Notes under the pieces: generated by a model | Database searches by the model: none | The model's input: only the letters and a program-made list of their open reading frames with translations | Told to the model about the DNA's origin: nothing | Part shown: positions 12,704-23,221 of the stretch, one piece after another | How the letters are laid out: the number at the start of each line of letters is the position of its first letter | Position numbering within the stretch: position 1 is the stretch's first letter | Source of the DNA: Paramyrothecium sp. XJ0827 | Lineage: Eukaryota; Ascomycota; Sordariomycetes; Hypocreales; Stachybotryaceae | Reading direction: 5' to 3' | Assembly (NCBI GenBank): GCA_020881915.1 | Contig: JAJFPB010000004.1 | Coordinates: forward strand, 744,001 to 808,000 | Length of the DNA: 64,000 nucleotides | Made by a program: the position numbers and the translations under genes

Positions 12704-15700
12704 ATGGCGTCGTCGCCGCCCCTCGTCAACAACCCGCAGATCCGCTCTGCTGAGCTGCTGCGCCCTCTGCCGCTCTACCTCCACACCTATGTCTGGCCCT
12801 TTGCTATCATCTGGCCTATCTTCCTCCGCTACTACCTCACCCCGGAGCTCTACGACAAGCACATCGGCGGCGAGGAGTGGACGTTTGTCTGGACCGGCTC
12901 CATCATCACGCTCCAGGCCCTCGTCTGGCTGAGCACCCACTGGAGCGTCCACGTCAGGGGCCGCTTCACCGCCACCAAGATCGCCGACATCAAGGATGCG
13001 GAGCAGATCAAGGTCATCCCCATCGCCAACGCCGGCTCTGGCGAGATCTGCAACATTGTTCGTGACAAGGTGAGTTCAGCCAAGTGACAGCGTTTCCGGT
13101 GCCTGCGAAGCCATCAACTAACCCATCGCGTCCAGGTCGGTGGCCAGACCAACATTTCGTTCCTGTTCCAGAAGCGCCGCTTCCTCTACTACCCCGAGAC
13201 CAAGTCCTTCAGCACCCTTACTTTCGACATCGATGCGGACCCCAAGCCCACGATCGGTTCGTTCCAAAAGTCCCGCGGTCTCGAGAAGGAGGCTGATGCC
13301 TCCCGCCTCGAGTACCACTACGGCATGAACATCTTCGATATCCCCCTGCCCAGCTTCACCGAGCTGTTCAAGGAGCATGCCGTCGCGCCCTTCTTCGTCT
13401 TCCAGATCTTCTGTGTCGGCCTGTGGATGATGGATGATTACTGGTACTACTCTCTCTTCACGCTGTTCATGCTTGTCGCCTTTGAGAGCACCGTCGTCTG
13501 GCAGCGTCAGACCACGCTCAAGGAATTCCGTGGCATGAGCATCAAGCCCTACGACATGTGGGTCTTCCGTTTCGGCAAGTGGACCGAGATCCAGAGCGAC
13601 AAGCTGCTCCCCGGCGACCTCGTCTCCGTCAGCCGCACCAAGGAGGATAGTGGTGTGGCTTGCGACATGCTCCTTGTCGAGGGCACCGCCATCGTCAACG
13701 AAGCCATGCTGTCCGGAGAAAGCACTCCCCTCCTGAAGGAATCGATCCAGCTCCGCCCCGCCGACGTCCCCCTCGATACCGAAGGTTTGGACAAGAACTC
13801 CTTCCTGTGGGGAGGCACCAAGGTCCTGCAGGTCACTCACGGCAACCCTGAGTTGGAAAAGCCCAAGCTCGCCTCTGGAGTTCCCACTGCCCCCGACAAT
13901 GGTGCCATGGCTGTTGTCATCAAGACCGGCTTTGAGACCTCTCAGGGAAGTCTTGTTCGTACCATGATCTACTCCACCGAGCGTGTCTCTGCAAACAACG
14001 TCGAGGCACTTCTGTTCATCTTGTTCCTTCTCATCTTCGCCATCGCTGCCTCTTGGTATGTCTGGGACGAGGGTGTTCGCAAGGACCGCAAGCGTTCGAA
14101 GCTGCTGCTCGATTGTATCTTGATTGTCACCAGTGTCGTACCCCCTGAGCTGCCCATGGAACTTAGTCTTGCTGTCAACACGAGTCTGGCTGCTCTTGGC
14201 AAGCTTGCCATCTTCTGTACGGAGCCCTTCCGTATCCCCTATGCTGGTCGCATTGATGTTGCTTGCTTTGACAAGACTGGAACTCTCACCGGTGAGGACC
14301 TTGTCGTCGAGGGTATTGCTGGTCTCGGACTGGCGCATACCGAGATCAACGACAAGAAGGAGTCTGATGGCGCCCACTCGACAATTACCCCAGTAAAGGA
14401 AGCTAGCTTGGAGACCCAGCTGGTTCTTGCCACCGCGCACGCCTTGGTTAAGCTTGACGAGGGCGATGTAGTTGGTGACCCAATGGAAAAGGCCACTCTC
14501 GCCTCTCTCGGCTGGACCTTGGGCCGAAACGACCTTCTGTCAAGCAGCAACAAGGGTGGCTCACAGGGCAATGTTCAGATCAAGCGTCGCTTCCAGTTCT
14601 CTTCTGCGCTCAAGCGTCAGAGCTCTGTCGCCATGGTTCACGGTATGGATCCCAAGACGGGCCAGAAGATCAAGGGTACTTTCGCCGGTGTCAAGGGCGC
14701 GCCTGAGACCATCATGAAGATGCTGGTCGACGTGCCTGCTGACTACGAGGAGACCTACAAGTACTTCACCCGCAAGGGCTCTCGTGTCCTTGCCCTGGCG
14801 TTCAAGCAGCTCACGGTCGATTCGGAACTCGGTGCCAGCAGGATCAACGATCTCAAGCGCGAAAAGGTTGAAGCCGATCTCACCTTTGCCGGTTTCTTGG
14901 TTCTGCACTGCCCTCTCAAGGAGGACGCCAAGGAGGCTGTCCAGATGCTGAGCGAGAGCAGCCACCGCGTGGTCATGATTACCGGAGACAACCCGCTGAC
15001 GGCTGTTCACGTCGCCCGCGAGGTGGAAATTGTGGACCGTGACGTGCTCATTCTGGATGCCCCCGAGGACAAGGCTGGCGGCCACCAGCTGATTTGGAAG
15101 AGTGTCGACGACAAGGTTACCATTGCTGTTGACCCATCGAAGCCAATTGACCCCGAAATCCTCAAGACCAAGGATCTCTGCGTGACCGGATACGCTCTCG
15201 CTCTGTTCAAGGATCAGGCAGGCTGGAAGTCCCTCATTCGCCACACCTGGGTTTACGCTCGTGTGTCTCCCAAGCAAAAGGAGGACATTTTGCTCGGTCT
15301 CAAGGATATGGGTTACTACACGCTTATGGCTGGTGATGGCACCAACGACGTTGGTGCTTTGAAGCAAGCTCACATTGGTGTCGCTCTCCTCAACGGTACC
15401 CCTGACGATCTGGTTCGCATTGCCGAGCATTCCCGCAACACCAAGCTCAAGGCCATGTACGAGAAGCAGGTTGAGCTGATGAAGCGATTCAACCAACCCG
15501 CCCCACCCGTGCCTGTCTTCATTGCCCACCTGTACCCTCCTGGCCCCAGTAACCCCAAGTATATGGCGGCTGTGGAGCGAGAGGCAAAAAGGAAGGGCAT
15601 CACCAATGAGGAGTATGTCCAATCGCAGGGTCACCCGCTGGAAGTCATTACTTCACCTGGCGCCCAGAACCTCATGCAGGCCGATCCCCGCCAGAAGGTT

Positions 15701-16773
15701 AACAACTCTGCCGCTAACCTCGCCGACAAGCTCACCTCGGGCATGATGGAGGCCGAGATGGGTGACGACGAGCCGCCTTCGCTCAAGCTGGGAGATGCCT
15801 CGGTCGCTGCGCCTTTCACCTCCAAGCTCCGCAATGTTGTTGCCATCCCCAACATCATCCGACAAGGCCGATGCACGCTCGTGGCCACTATCCAGATGTA
15901 CAAGATTCTCGCCCTCAACTGTCTCATCAGCGCCTACTCGCTGTCCGTCCTGTACCTCGAGGGTATCAAGTTCGGCGACACGCAGTACACCATCAGTGGT
16001 ATGCTCATGTCTGTCTGCTTCCTTTCCATCTCCAGGGCCCGTGTCGTGGAGGGTCTGAGCAAGGAGCGCCCCCAGCCCAACATCTTCAACGTCTACATCA
16101 TTGGTTCTATCCTGGGACAGTTCGCCGTCCACATTGTGACGCTCATCTACATCGCGCGACTCTGCGACAGGCTTGACCCGTAAGTTCCCCACGTGTTGCA
16201 AGCTCTGCAAGAACTGCACTAATTTGTCTATTTAGTCGCTCTGAAGACGTCGACCTCGAAGCCGAGTTCGCGCCGTCACTGCTCAACTCTGCCGTCTATC
16301 TCCTCCAACTCATCCAGCAAATCTCCACCTTTGCCATCAATTACCAAGGCCGCCCCTTCCGCGAGTCTCTCTCAGAGAACAGGGGCATGTACTGGGGTAT
16401 CGTCGGCGTGTCCGGCCTGGCGTTCGTATGCGCTCTCGAGCTCGTCCCCGAAATCAACCAGGGCATGAAGCTGGTGCCGTTCACCGAGGAGTTCCGCACC
16501 AACATGACGGCCGTCATGGTCATCGACTACGCGGCGTGCTGGCTCATCGAGTTCGCCCTGAAGCGCCTTTTCAGCGACTTCCGGCCCAGGGACATTGCCG
16601 AGCGCAGGCCCGACCAGCTGGAGCGCGAGGCGGAGCGCAAGCAGGTGCTGCTGGCCAAGAAGGCCGAGGAGGACGAGAAGAAGCGCCTGGAGAAGGTTGC
16701 CGAGTTTGAGCGCAAGGTGGAGGCTCGGAGGCAGCAATTGGAGGACTGGAGGGCCGGAAGGCAGCGTGCCTAA
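12704..16773 (+). CDS. SPF1: P5A-type ATPase, ER transmembrane-helix dislocase (Spf1/ATP13A1 family)
   Basis: Three exons: 12704-13069, 13136-16179 and 16236-16773, all phases consistent; 1315 aa, slightly longer than yeast Spf1. P-type ATPase marks are clear: phosphorylation motif DKTGTLTGE with Asp at about residue 501, the hinge GDGTNDVGALKQAH, and TGDNPLTAVHVA. The intramembrane motif PPELPMELS is the signature of the P5A subgroup. Known family members sit in the ER membrane and use ATP to extract mistargeted tail-anchored and moderately hydrophobic helices; loss disturbs ER protein homeostasis and sterol content. The C-terminus (about residues 1270-1315) is a charged Lys/Glu-rich probable coiled coil. 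A single-copy housekeeping gene is expected. Long antisense frames inside are codon-bias shadows. Confidence 0.96.
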
Positions 16774-17655
16774 GGGTCTGGCCCTGAGCTTCCCGGAGAA
16801 ATGAGGTGTTGAGGAGAGATGAAACATGACTAGAAGCATGGTTAGAGAAGGGATGTTTGGTGCTGTCGAACCAAGCATATACATCATTGATTTGGAACTC
16901 TTATCTAGCATTAGACGATTCGAAGAATGTGGAGAGCATTGTTGAGGCCTCTAGTCGATATGTACTATAATGCATGATGCATGGGGGGAGCAACTACATA
17001 GACAAATCTCGATTATTTATTCCCACTTCATTGTCACTTCCCAACGTCGTCTCACTTCCTAGAAGCGTCTGGCCTGTGCTGAAAATGACACGAAAGGTTC
17101 CGCATAGGACATGCTTGCATGCCGGGTTATCTCAGCGAGGCAGTCTTCCCAATCAAGCCACACATCACTCAAAGTAGAAAAGAGCATTATTTTTCCAAAT
17201 TGCAATTCATTTTTTGGTTTCTATGATACAGAGAACTTGAAGGGCCTCAACAACCAAAAGCAGTCTCCCATTCCCACCTTTTTTGTTTCACGATAGAACC
17301 CCTCTGAGGAAAGAAGGTGGCGCCGCGCAAAAGGCCAAAGCCAGGAAAAGCAAAAAGCAGCCGTGAACCGGGGGCAAACAAGCAGATTACATGTAGAAAC
17401 ACCAGCCTGCCATCTAATCCAGTACCGCCATCCTCGCCCTGTCTGTCAAGAACCTCAAGTCTCGTCATCCATTGTCATAAAAAGGGTAATGCTCCTCCCC
17501 CAAGCGCAAACAGGTTAATCCCTTGAGCACAAGGGGTAATAGATATCCCTTATTCCGCCACTAGTCCTACAACAGTTGTGATTGCTGCTTCCCTCGCGGG
17601 CCCGTTTTGGGGTTCAGGAGGGTCAGCATCGTTATCCTCTTGTGGTGGATAAAAT
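16774..17655. other. Convergent 3' intergenic region
   Basis: Holds the 3' ends of the P5A ATPase (+) and malate dehydrogenase (-) genes, which converge. The sequence is moderately AT-rich with no convincing frame. Confidence 0.5.
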
Positions 17656-18844
17656 TTAGTTGTCCTTGCCGGGGTTCTGGGCAACGAAGGTGACACCCTT
17701 CTCGATGTTCTTCTTGAGGTCGGCGAAGCAGGCGTCGAGGAGCTTGCTCTCGGTGGCGTCAACCTCACCAACGGGGTGGATCTTGGCAACACCCTCGGGG
17801 CCGAGCTCGACCTTGCTGCTGAAGAAGTCGATACCCTGGTCCTTGTAGAGAGGAGAGTCGACGAAGGCGGGCTCGACGACACCCTTCTCGCCCTGGGCGG
17901 CGCGGAGGATGGACTCGGCCATGCGGGCACCGGCCATGGCCATGGAGAGGGTGGCGGAACCGGCACCGTCCTTGGCCTTGACAACCTCGTCGCCACCGAA
18001 CTGAACGCGCTTGATCAGGTCGGCGTTGGAGGTCAGGTCGGGGTGGTTGGACTGGCTGAAGAGAGGGACGATGGTGACACCGGAGTGGCCGCCGACGACG
18101 GTGATCTCCTCGTCCTTGGGGTCGGTGGACTTGACCTCGGAGACGAAGCGGCTGGCGCGGACGACGTCGAGGGTGGTGACACCGAAGAGGGTCTTGGGGT
18201 TGTAGACGCCGCGGGCCTTGAAGACCTCGGCGCAGATGGGGACGGTGGAGTTGACGGGGTTGGAGATGATGAGGACCTTGGCCTCGGGGGCGGACTCGGC
18301 GACGGCCTTGGCGAGGTCGCGGACGATGGAGGCGTTGGTGTTGAAAAGATCGTCACGGGTCATGCCGGGCTTGCGGGGGACACCGGCGGGGATGAGGACA
18401 ACCTCGGAGCCCTTGAGGGCGGCGGCGAGGCCGGCAGGTGTGGGGTCATAGCCCTTGACAGTGGACTTGGTGTTGATGTGGGAGATGTCAGCGGCGACAC
18501 CGGGTCCGCCACGGATGTCGTAGAGGGCGAGGTCGGTGACACGGGGGTTGAGCTTGAGGAGGAGGGAGAGAGGCTGGCCAATGCCACCGGCAGCACCGAG
18601 CACGGTAACCTTGGAAAGCTGTTGAACAAGAGGCGAGGGTTAGCGTGAGGTCAAATGTAAGAGGCTGATTGGCGTCGAGTCAAGTAAAGCCAGGCCGAGA
18701 GATGCTTCGGGTCAAGAGAGATGGAAGCATAACCCGCCGAGGCTTCCGACTCGTGAAGCGGAGCGGTGGACAGAGCCGAGGGAGAGAACGTACGTTGCGC
18801 GCAGAGGAGGAGAACATGCGACGCTGGATCCTGGAAGCGAACAT
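17656..18844 (-). CDS. Malate dehydrogenase, mitochondrial
   Basis: Exon 1 is 18844-18794 (17 codons) and exon 2 is 18618-17656; the 175 bp intron opens GTACGT and ends CAACAG; product 337 aa. The N-terminus [17 protein letters not shown] is Arg/Ser-rich without acidic residues, a mitochondrial presequence. The mature part has the NAD-binding motif [12 protein letters not shown], the substrate-binding loop with [15 protein letters not shown], and the active-site region [11 protein letters not shown]. It interconverts malate and oxaloacetate in the TCA cycle. Codon usage is extremely C/G-biased at third positions, as for a highly expressed gene, which also explains a 290-codon open frame on the opposite strand. 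Upstream sequence includes a CCAAT box in the gene's orientation near 19055-19065. Confidence 0.97.
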
Positions 18845-20066
18845 GGTTGCTGTGAGGAGTGGAATTGGAATTGATGATGCTTCAATCAACGGGGACGAGG
18901 ACCGGAAAGCAAAACGAAGCTGTTTTGATGCTGCTGCGTGGATTTTGGGGCTGGAGGAGAACAACGAGGGAGGAAGGGGAAAAAAAAAGGTCGTTGCGTT
19001 GCCCGGAGCTGGGGCGCGGCCTTGGCGCAGCTTACATAAGCGCTGGTGCTGCCGTCTCATTGGGTCATTTTGGCGGGAGCTTTCCTGCTTCACCCGTGGG
19101 GGAGCACGCGGTAGGCTAGAAGGAGATTAGCGCGGCTTAGTCAGGCACCGGCTCTCACTCTCTCAGCTCCCTGTCGGTCACTCTGTCTCTGGCCTCCCCT
19201 CCAATTGGGGCGGCTGGCAAGTCCGGATTTTACACAAGGTACTGTGTAGTAAGGAGGTACAGTAGCAGCCCGCTGAACTGGGCTGGAGGCTCCCCGTAGT
19301 GCAGTACCTACGCGGTAGCGTTGGTGGGTTGCTTGCAGCTCTGGCCACTCAACGTCGTCAATTCCGTCGACCTGTTGTGGGTGAGCAGTAATGCTCCGGC
19401 CGGCTAACGATCGGGAATAGCCTAGAGCATCGGCCTTCCGTCATTTGTCGACTGCCGGTATCGGTTACTGGTTTACAGTGGCTATTTTCAGAGCAAACAA
19501 CTCAGACTCTAGTAAAAAATAGCTAAGAATAAACTTTAAAAAAGCTTTTAAATATCTACAAAATCCCTTGAAATAACAGATTATTCTTACAATTTTATTA
19601 TGATGTGATCGATGTTGACCCTTGTAAAACTTGGATAGAAATAACCACTTGTCATACTGTCTTTTAATAAAATCCCGATTTTACAGCTTTGCATTTTGGC
19701 TAACCGCTTGCCTAGGGCCTCACTTCGCGATCGTTGGATGTGGGATTGGCCATATAAGGTTAAAAAAAGGCCTGGGGCAACTGGCAACAGTTTATGTCAA
19801 TTGCTATACTAGTGAGGAATTCTTTTGAGTTTCCCCCAATTTTGAGTTGTCAGTAGAGCACAAGATATTATTCCATGAGCCGAGGAAGTGGACCGGACAG
19901 GACAACCGGTAGGTATGTAAGTCCCAGTGGCGTGACCAAGACAGGTTTGCCCACGCCACTAATCCCGACGCCAAAACTCTGGATATCTTACTCCGGTCGT
20001 CCGAACCTCAATTGTCGCTCTCGCCTTCACTCTCACAAAAAGGATCAAAAACAAAACAAATTGATT
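18845..20066. other. Intergenic between malate dehydrogenase and MOSC gene
   Basis: Holds two divergent promoters. The malate dehydrogenase side (18845-19150) is G/A- and C/T-rich; the middle (19500-19640) contains an AT-rich decayed repeat listed separately. The MOSC frame is open upstream to an in-frame ATG at 19875, discussed with that gene. Confidence 0.5.
19500..19640 (-). repeat. AT-rich degenerate repeat, copy A
   Basis: Abrupt AT-rich patch in GC-balanced surroundings. Its reverse complement aligns by eye with 51685-51760 over about 75 bases: shared core GGATTTT..AGATATTT, then AAGCTTTT and an A/T-rich tail, with mostly transition-type differences. This fits an old repeat altered by C-to-T mutation, but no open frame, terminal repeat or target duplication is left to identify it. 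Confidence 0.45.
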
Positions 20067-21095
20067 ATGGATCGCTTTCAAGGCGCATCGCCCGCCCTAC
20101 TCATCGGCGTTGCCGTCCTGGCCGGCCTGGCCGCCGTCTTCCTCTTCTCCGACGCCCTCCGCCTGACGTCAAGGTCCCGGTCCGAGATTGTGGCCCTGCG
20201 CCTGTACCCCATCAAGTCATGTCGCGGCATCCAGGTCAAGTCCGCGCGCCTCCTCAGGACCGGCCTGGACCTGGACCGCAACTGGATGTTCGTCTCGGCC
20301 GAGACGCGCGAGTTTATCACGATCCGCACCAACTCGCAGATGACGCTGATCCGCACAGCCGTCGACTTCGACAAGGACAAGCTGATCATCACGCTTGAGG
20401 GCAACAAGGACTTTTCGCTCGTGATCCCGGCACATCCGACGCAGGAATGGCTTGAGAAGAACACGCAGCTGCGCAAGGGCATCATCTGGGGCCAGGAGAC
20501 CGACGGTTTCGAGTACGCCAAGGAACTCACCCAGCCAATCTCAGACTTCCTAAACATGGACGTCCGCCTCATCTACAAAGGCCCGACGCCCCGGGTCCTG
20601 CGCGGCTGCGGCGCCCCGGATCACCTCGGCCGCAAGGAGGCCACCAAGTTTGCCGACATGATGCCCGTCCAGGTCAGCTCCATGGCCAGCATCACGGAGC
20701 TCAACCAGCGCCTGCGCCGCATCGGCGAGGACGAGATCGACATTGAGCGCTTCAGGCCCAACATCGTCATCCGCGGCGGCAAGCCGTGGTCCGAGGACAA
20801 CTGGAAGACGGTCCGCGTCAACGCCCGGGGGGCCGAGGGCGCCGTCACCATGGATGTCGTCTGCCGCTGCCTGCGCTGCCAGGTGCCCAACGTCGACCCG
20901 GACACGGCCGAGAAGAACCCCCGGCAGCCGTGGGACGAGCTTATGAAGTACCGCCGCATCGACCCGGGCCTGCGGTTCAAGCCGAGCTTCGGCATGCTCT
21001 GCGTCCCGCGCGAGGAGGGCGTCGTGACGGTGGGCAAGGAGTTCGAGGTGACGAGGACGACAGACGACCACTTCTTCATCAGCCCCATGAAGTGA
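20067..21095 (+). CDS. MOSC-domain protein, mARC-like, membrane-anchored
   Basis: Single exon, 342 aa from ATG 20067. Residues ~8-28 (ALLIGVAVLAGLAAVFLF) form a membrane anchor, followed by the MOSC N-terminal beta-barrel domain (IVALRLYPIKSCRGI) and a C-terminal MOSC domain containing CRCLRCQVPNVDPDT. In mARC and molybdenum-cofactor sulfurase proteins a conserved cysteine in this region binds molybdenum, so a Moco-dependent reductase of N-hydroxylated compounds at the outer mitochondrial or another membrane is plausible. Family membership is clear; activity is inferred. An in-frame ATG at 19875 would add 64 Ser/Arg/Thr-rich residues before the anchor; I prefer 20067 because the anchor then sits at the N-terminus. 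Confidence 0.87.
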   Translation: MDRFQGASPALLIGVAVLAGLAAVFLFSDALRLTSRSRSEIVALRLYPIKSCRGIQVKSARLLRTGLDLDRNWMFVSAETREFITIRTNSQMTLIRTAVDFDKDKLIITLEGNKDFSLVIPAHPTQEWLEKNTQLRKGIIWGQETDGFEYAKELTQPISDFLNMDVRLIYKGPTPRVLRGCGAPDHLGRKEATKFADMMPVQVSSMASITELNQRLRRIGEDEIDIERFRPNIVIRGGKPWSEDNWKTVRVNARGAEGAVTMDVVCRCLRCQVPNVDPDTAEKNPRQPWDELMKYRRIDPGLRFKPSFGMLCVPREEGVVTVGKEFEVTRTTDDHFFISPMK

Positions 21096-21895
21096 GCAGT
21101 GTAGCGGCTGCCATTGTATCGTTTCGCATTTGCTCGGCCGAGCTTCGTCAGGATAGCTAGTAATAAGTCATGAAGGAGTTCCAACGTTGGGTCGTCTTTG
21201 ATGTCCGTCCGTGGGTTTTTAGTCTCAAGCTTCCCAACCCCAGCGCATGGGGGGTGGGTAGAACTTAAGCATGTTTCCACAAGCCCGCCACGGTCTGGAC
21301 TTGTTGCGGCAAATGAAACCACCGTTCGCACGTCTCAACCAGTAGTTTAACAATTACGCTTAAGCACAACCATTACACGTATTTGTGCTGGGAACTAGCG
21401 TTTGCTGTCTCACTTTGCCTGAGGTGCCTGTTTAAGCTCAGCGACCCACCCGGCCGGACGGTGATACGCGTAATATGGGTCTCCGGCCAGCGCAGTCAGC
21501 ACAGGTCAAATACGCGTAAATGGCCTTTACGTATGAACACCACCAACTGCATCCAACCCCTTATCCAAACAATTAGATTTTAAGCATGATTATGGAGACG
21601 CGCAAGCGTTTTTGGATCGTATGGAAATGGCTGGGTTTGTGGCTCCGCGCTTATCCCTGAGTCGAGCCAACTGGTCGAAATGGACGAGGAGAGATATAAA
21701 GTAACTCTGCACTCGGCAAGCTACATTTTGCATTCTCGTTTCCTCATCACTTCCTGATACTTCTCCAGTCGAGACTCGGAGAAATCTCAATTGACCGCTT
21801 GTTTTCATCCGAGAAGCGAGCGCGCCGTCTCAAACTCCCTTCCCTTGTTTCAACCGTCATCCCCCCCAGTTGCAACCTTCTCTCCAACCATCAAC
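21096..21895. other. Intergenic, 800 bp
   Basis: 3' region of the MOSC gene and promoter of the tetraspan gene; the final 100 bases are CT-rich with CCCCCCC, typical of fungal leaders. No gene seen. Confidence 0.5.
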
Positions 21896-22560
21896 ATGGG
21901 CTTCTTCAACAGCGTATATTTTGAGCCGCAATGGAAAAAGAAGGTTTTCATTGGCCAGTGCGTCTTGGTTCTTGTGATCTTCTGTCTGGGCATAGCCAAG
22001 ATTGTCACAAGGCCTTCCTACATACCGATGAACAGAATGGACATCGTTGCCATTACAATGGTGAGTGGTTTGCCAAGTTCGCGCTTCGCAGGCATGGCCA
22101 ATGCTGACACAGAAAACAGAGCGTCAAGTCGGGTGTCGTCCTGGCTTACGAATTCCTGACCGAGCACACGGTTCGCTTCGAGAGGTGGGCGAGCCTTAAG
22201 GCCAACGCCGTTCTGAACACAATCGAGATTGTGTTCTGGTTTGCCGTCGTCGTGTTGTCGTTTATGGGCGTGTCCACAATTTGTGTCGGCGCAAACTGTG
22301 GCATCGGAGTTGTAGTCGGCCTGCTGGCCTTGGTAAACGTGTAAGTTTGTATTCATCCAAGGCAGACATCGTGTGTCATGCCTCCCTGAAGTGCGCGACT
22401 GACATAATGTGACCATAGCGGAGTTTTCTTCTGGGCAGCAGTCATCGCTTGGAAGGACCACAAGTACTTCAAGAGGACCGGCGCGATACGTGGACAGAGC
22501 ATCCCGCAACACCGAGGCCCTGGACATATGACGGACTCCTCGCCATCAATGAGGAAGTAG
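21896..22560 (+). CDS. Small four-helix integral membrane protein
   Basis: Three exons, 21896-22060, 22120-22340 and 22419-22560, with introns of 59 and 78 bp and consistent phases; 175 aa. Four hydrophobic segments are visible: about residues 17-36, 49-65, 92-110 and 119-145. The N-terminus (MGFFNSVYFEPQWKKK) and the basic, Ser/Pro-rich tail ending SPSMRK are probably cytosolic. I do not recognise a named family with certainty; the layout resembles fungal MARVEL-like or tetraspan proteins. Function unknown. Clean splicing and hydrophobic periodicity support a real gene. Confidence 0.8.
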
Positions 22561-23221
22561 TTTCCTTCGACTTGTTGACGGCTTCATAACTCAAAGTACG
22601 AAGGAGGTTGAAATTTCGATTAGACTGGCTAGTTGATCGTCCTATTTTGGAAGCATTTTATTTGTGCAGGCCTGTTTATTGTTTGTTTTTACATAGAGGC
22701 TCGCATGGGCGCAGTTACAAGAATAGACTTGCGCCATAGAGACCGTTGATCGTCTTTTGTCAAAGTAAAGCAGCCGAGAAGGATCGATGATGTGGAGTCT
22801 ATAGAGTCGGACTTTGACGTACTGATCGCTTTACACTGGAGTGGAATTGGACTTTAACAGTGTACGGACAACTTGGACTATATTTGGCCAGCGCCACAGA
22901 CTAATATCTCAATAAAAAATAACAAACATTGACAAAAAGACTCTGTTCCATGAGCACAACCTGACATCGTCCCGCACCGCCCCGTCGCCAGCACCCTTCG
23001 CGGCTCACGGTGAAGAAAGGGCTCGATGATCTGGTGGCGAACTTGAGAAAGAAGTGAAGTTTCGGGAGGCTTGTTGAAAGGCTCCACCAGATCAGTTTAC
23101 TCCTAGATACGAAGTTCCTGAATAGCTAATAGCGACATTGCAGGGGAAATGTTGAAGTTTCCGCGCAAACGCGCATTGCGGTCGACATTGCACCCACCAT
23201 CTTATGAACGGCCGACTTGGC
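22561..23221. other. Convergent 3' intergenic region
   Basis: Contains the 3' ends of the tetraspan gene (+) and the copper ATPase (-). AT-rich with no convincing coding sequence. Confidence 0.5.

Noticed and set aside
12480..12732. Short minus-strand frames at the P5A ATPase leader
   Set aside because: They fall in a C-rich promoter/leader and contain only low-complexity residues.
13118..14440. 440-codon open frame antisense to the P5A ATPase
   Set aside because: It lies entirely opposite a strongly supported gene with C/G-ending codons, which commonly opens antisense frames; it has no recognisable domain.
14561..15634. 357-codon antisense open frame in the P5A ATPase
   Set aside because: Same codon-bias shadow; composition rich in Leu/Val/Asp/His without structure.
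17776..18648. 290-codon open frame opposite malate dehydrogenase
   Set aside because: Gly/Asp/Leu repeats arise from reading highly biased dehydrogenase codons in reverse.
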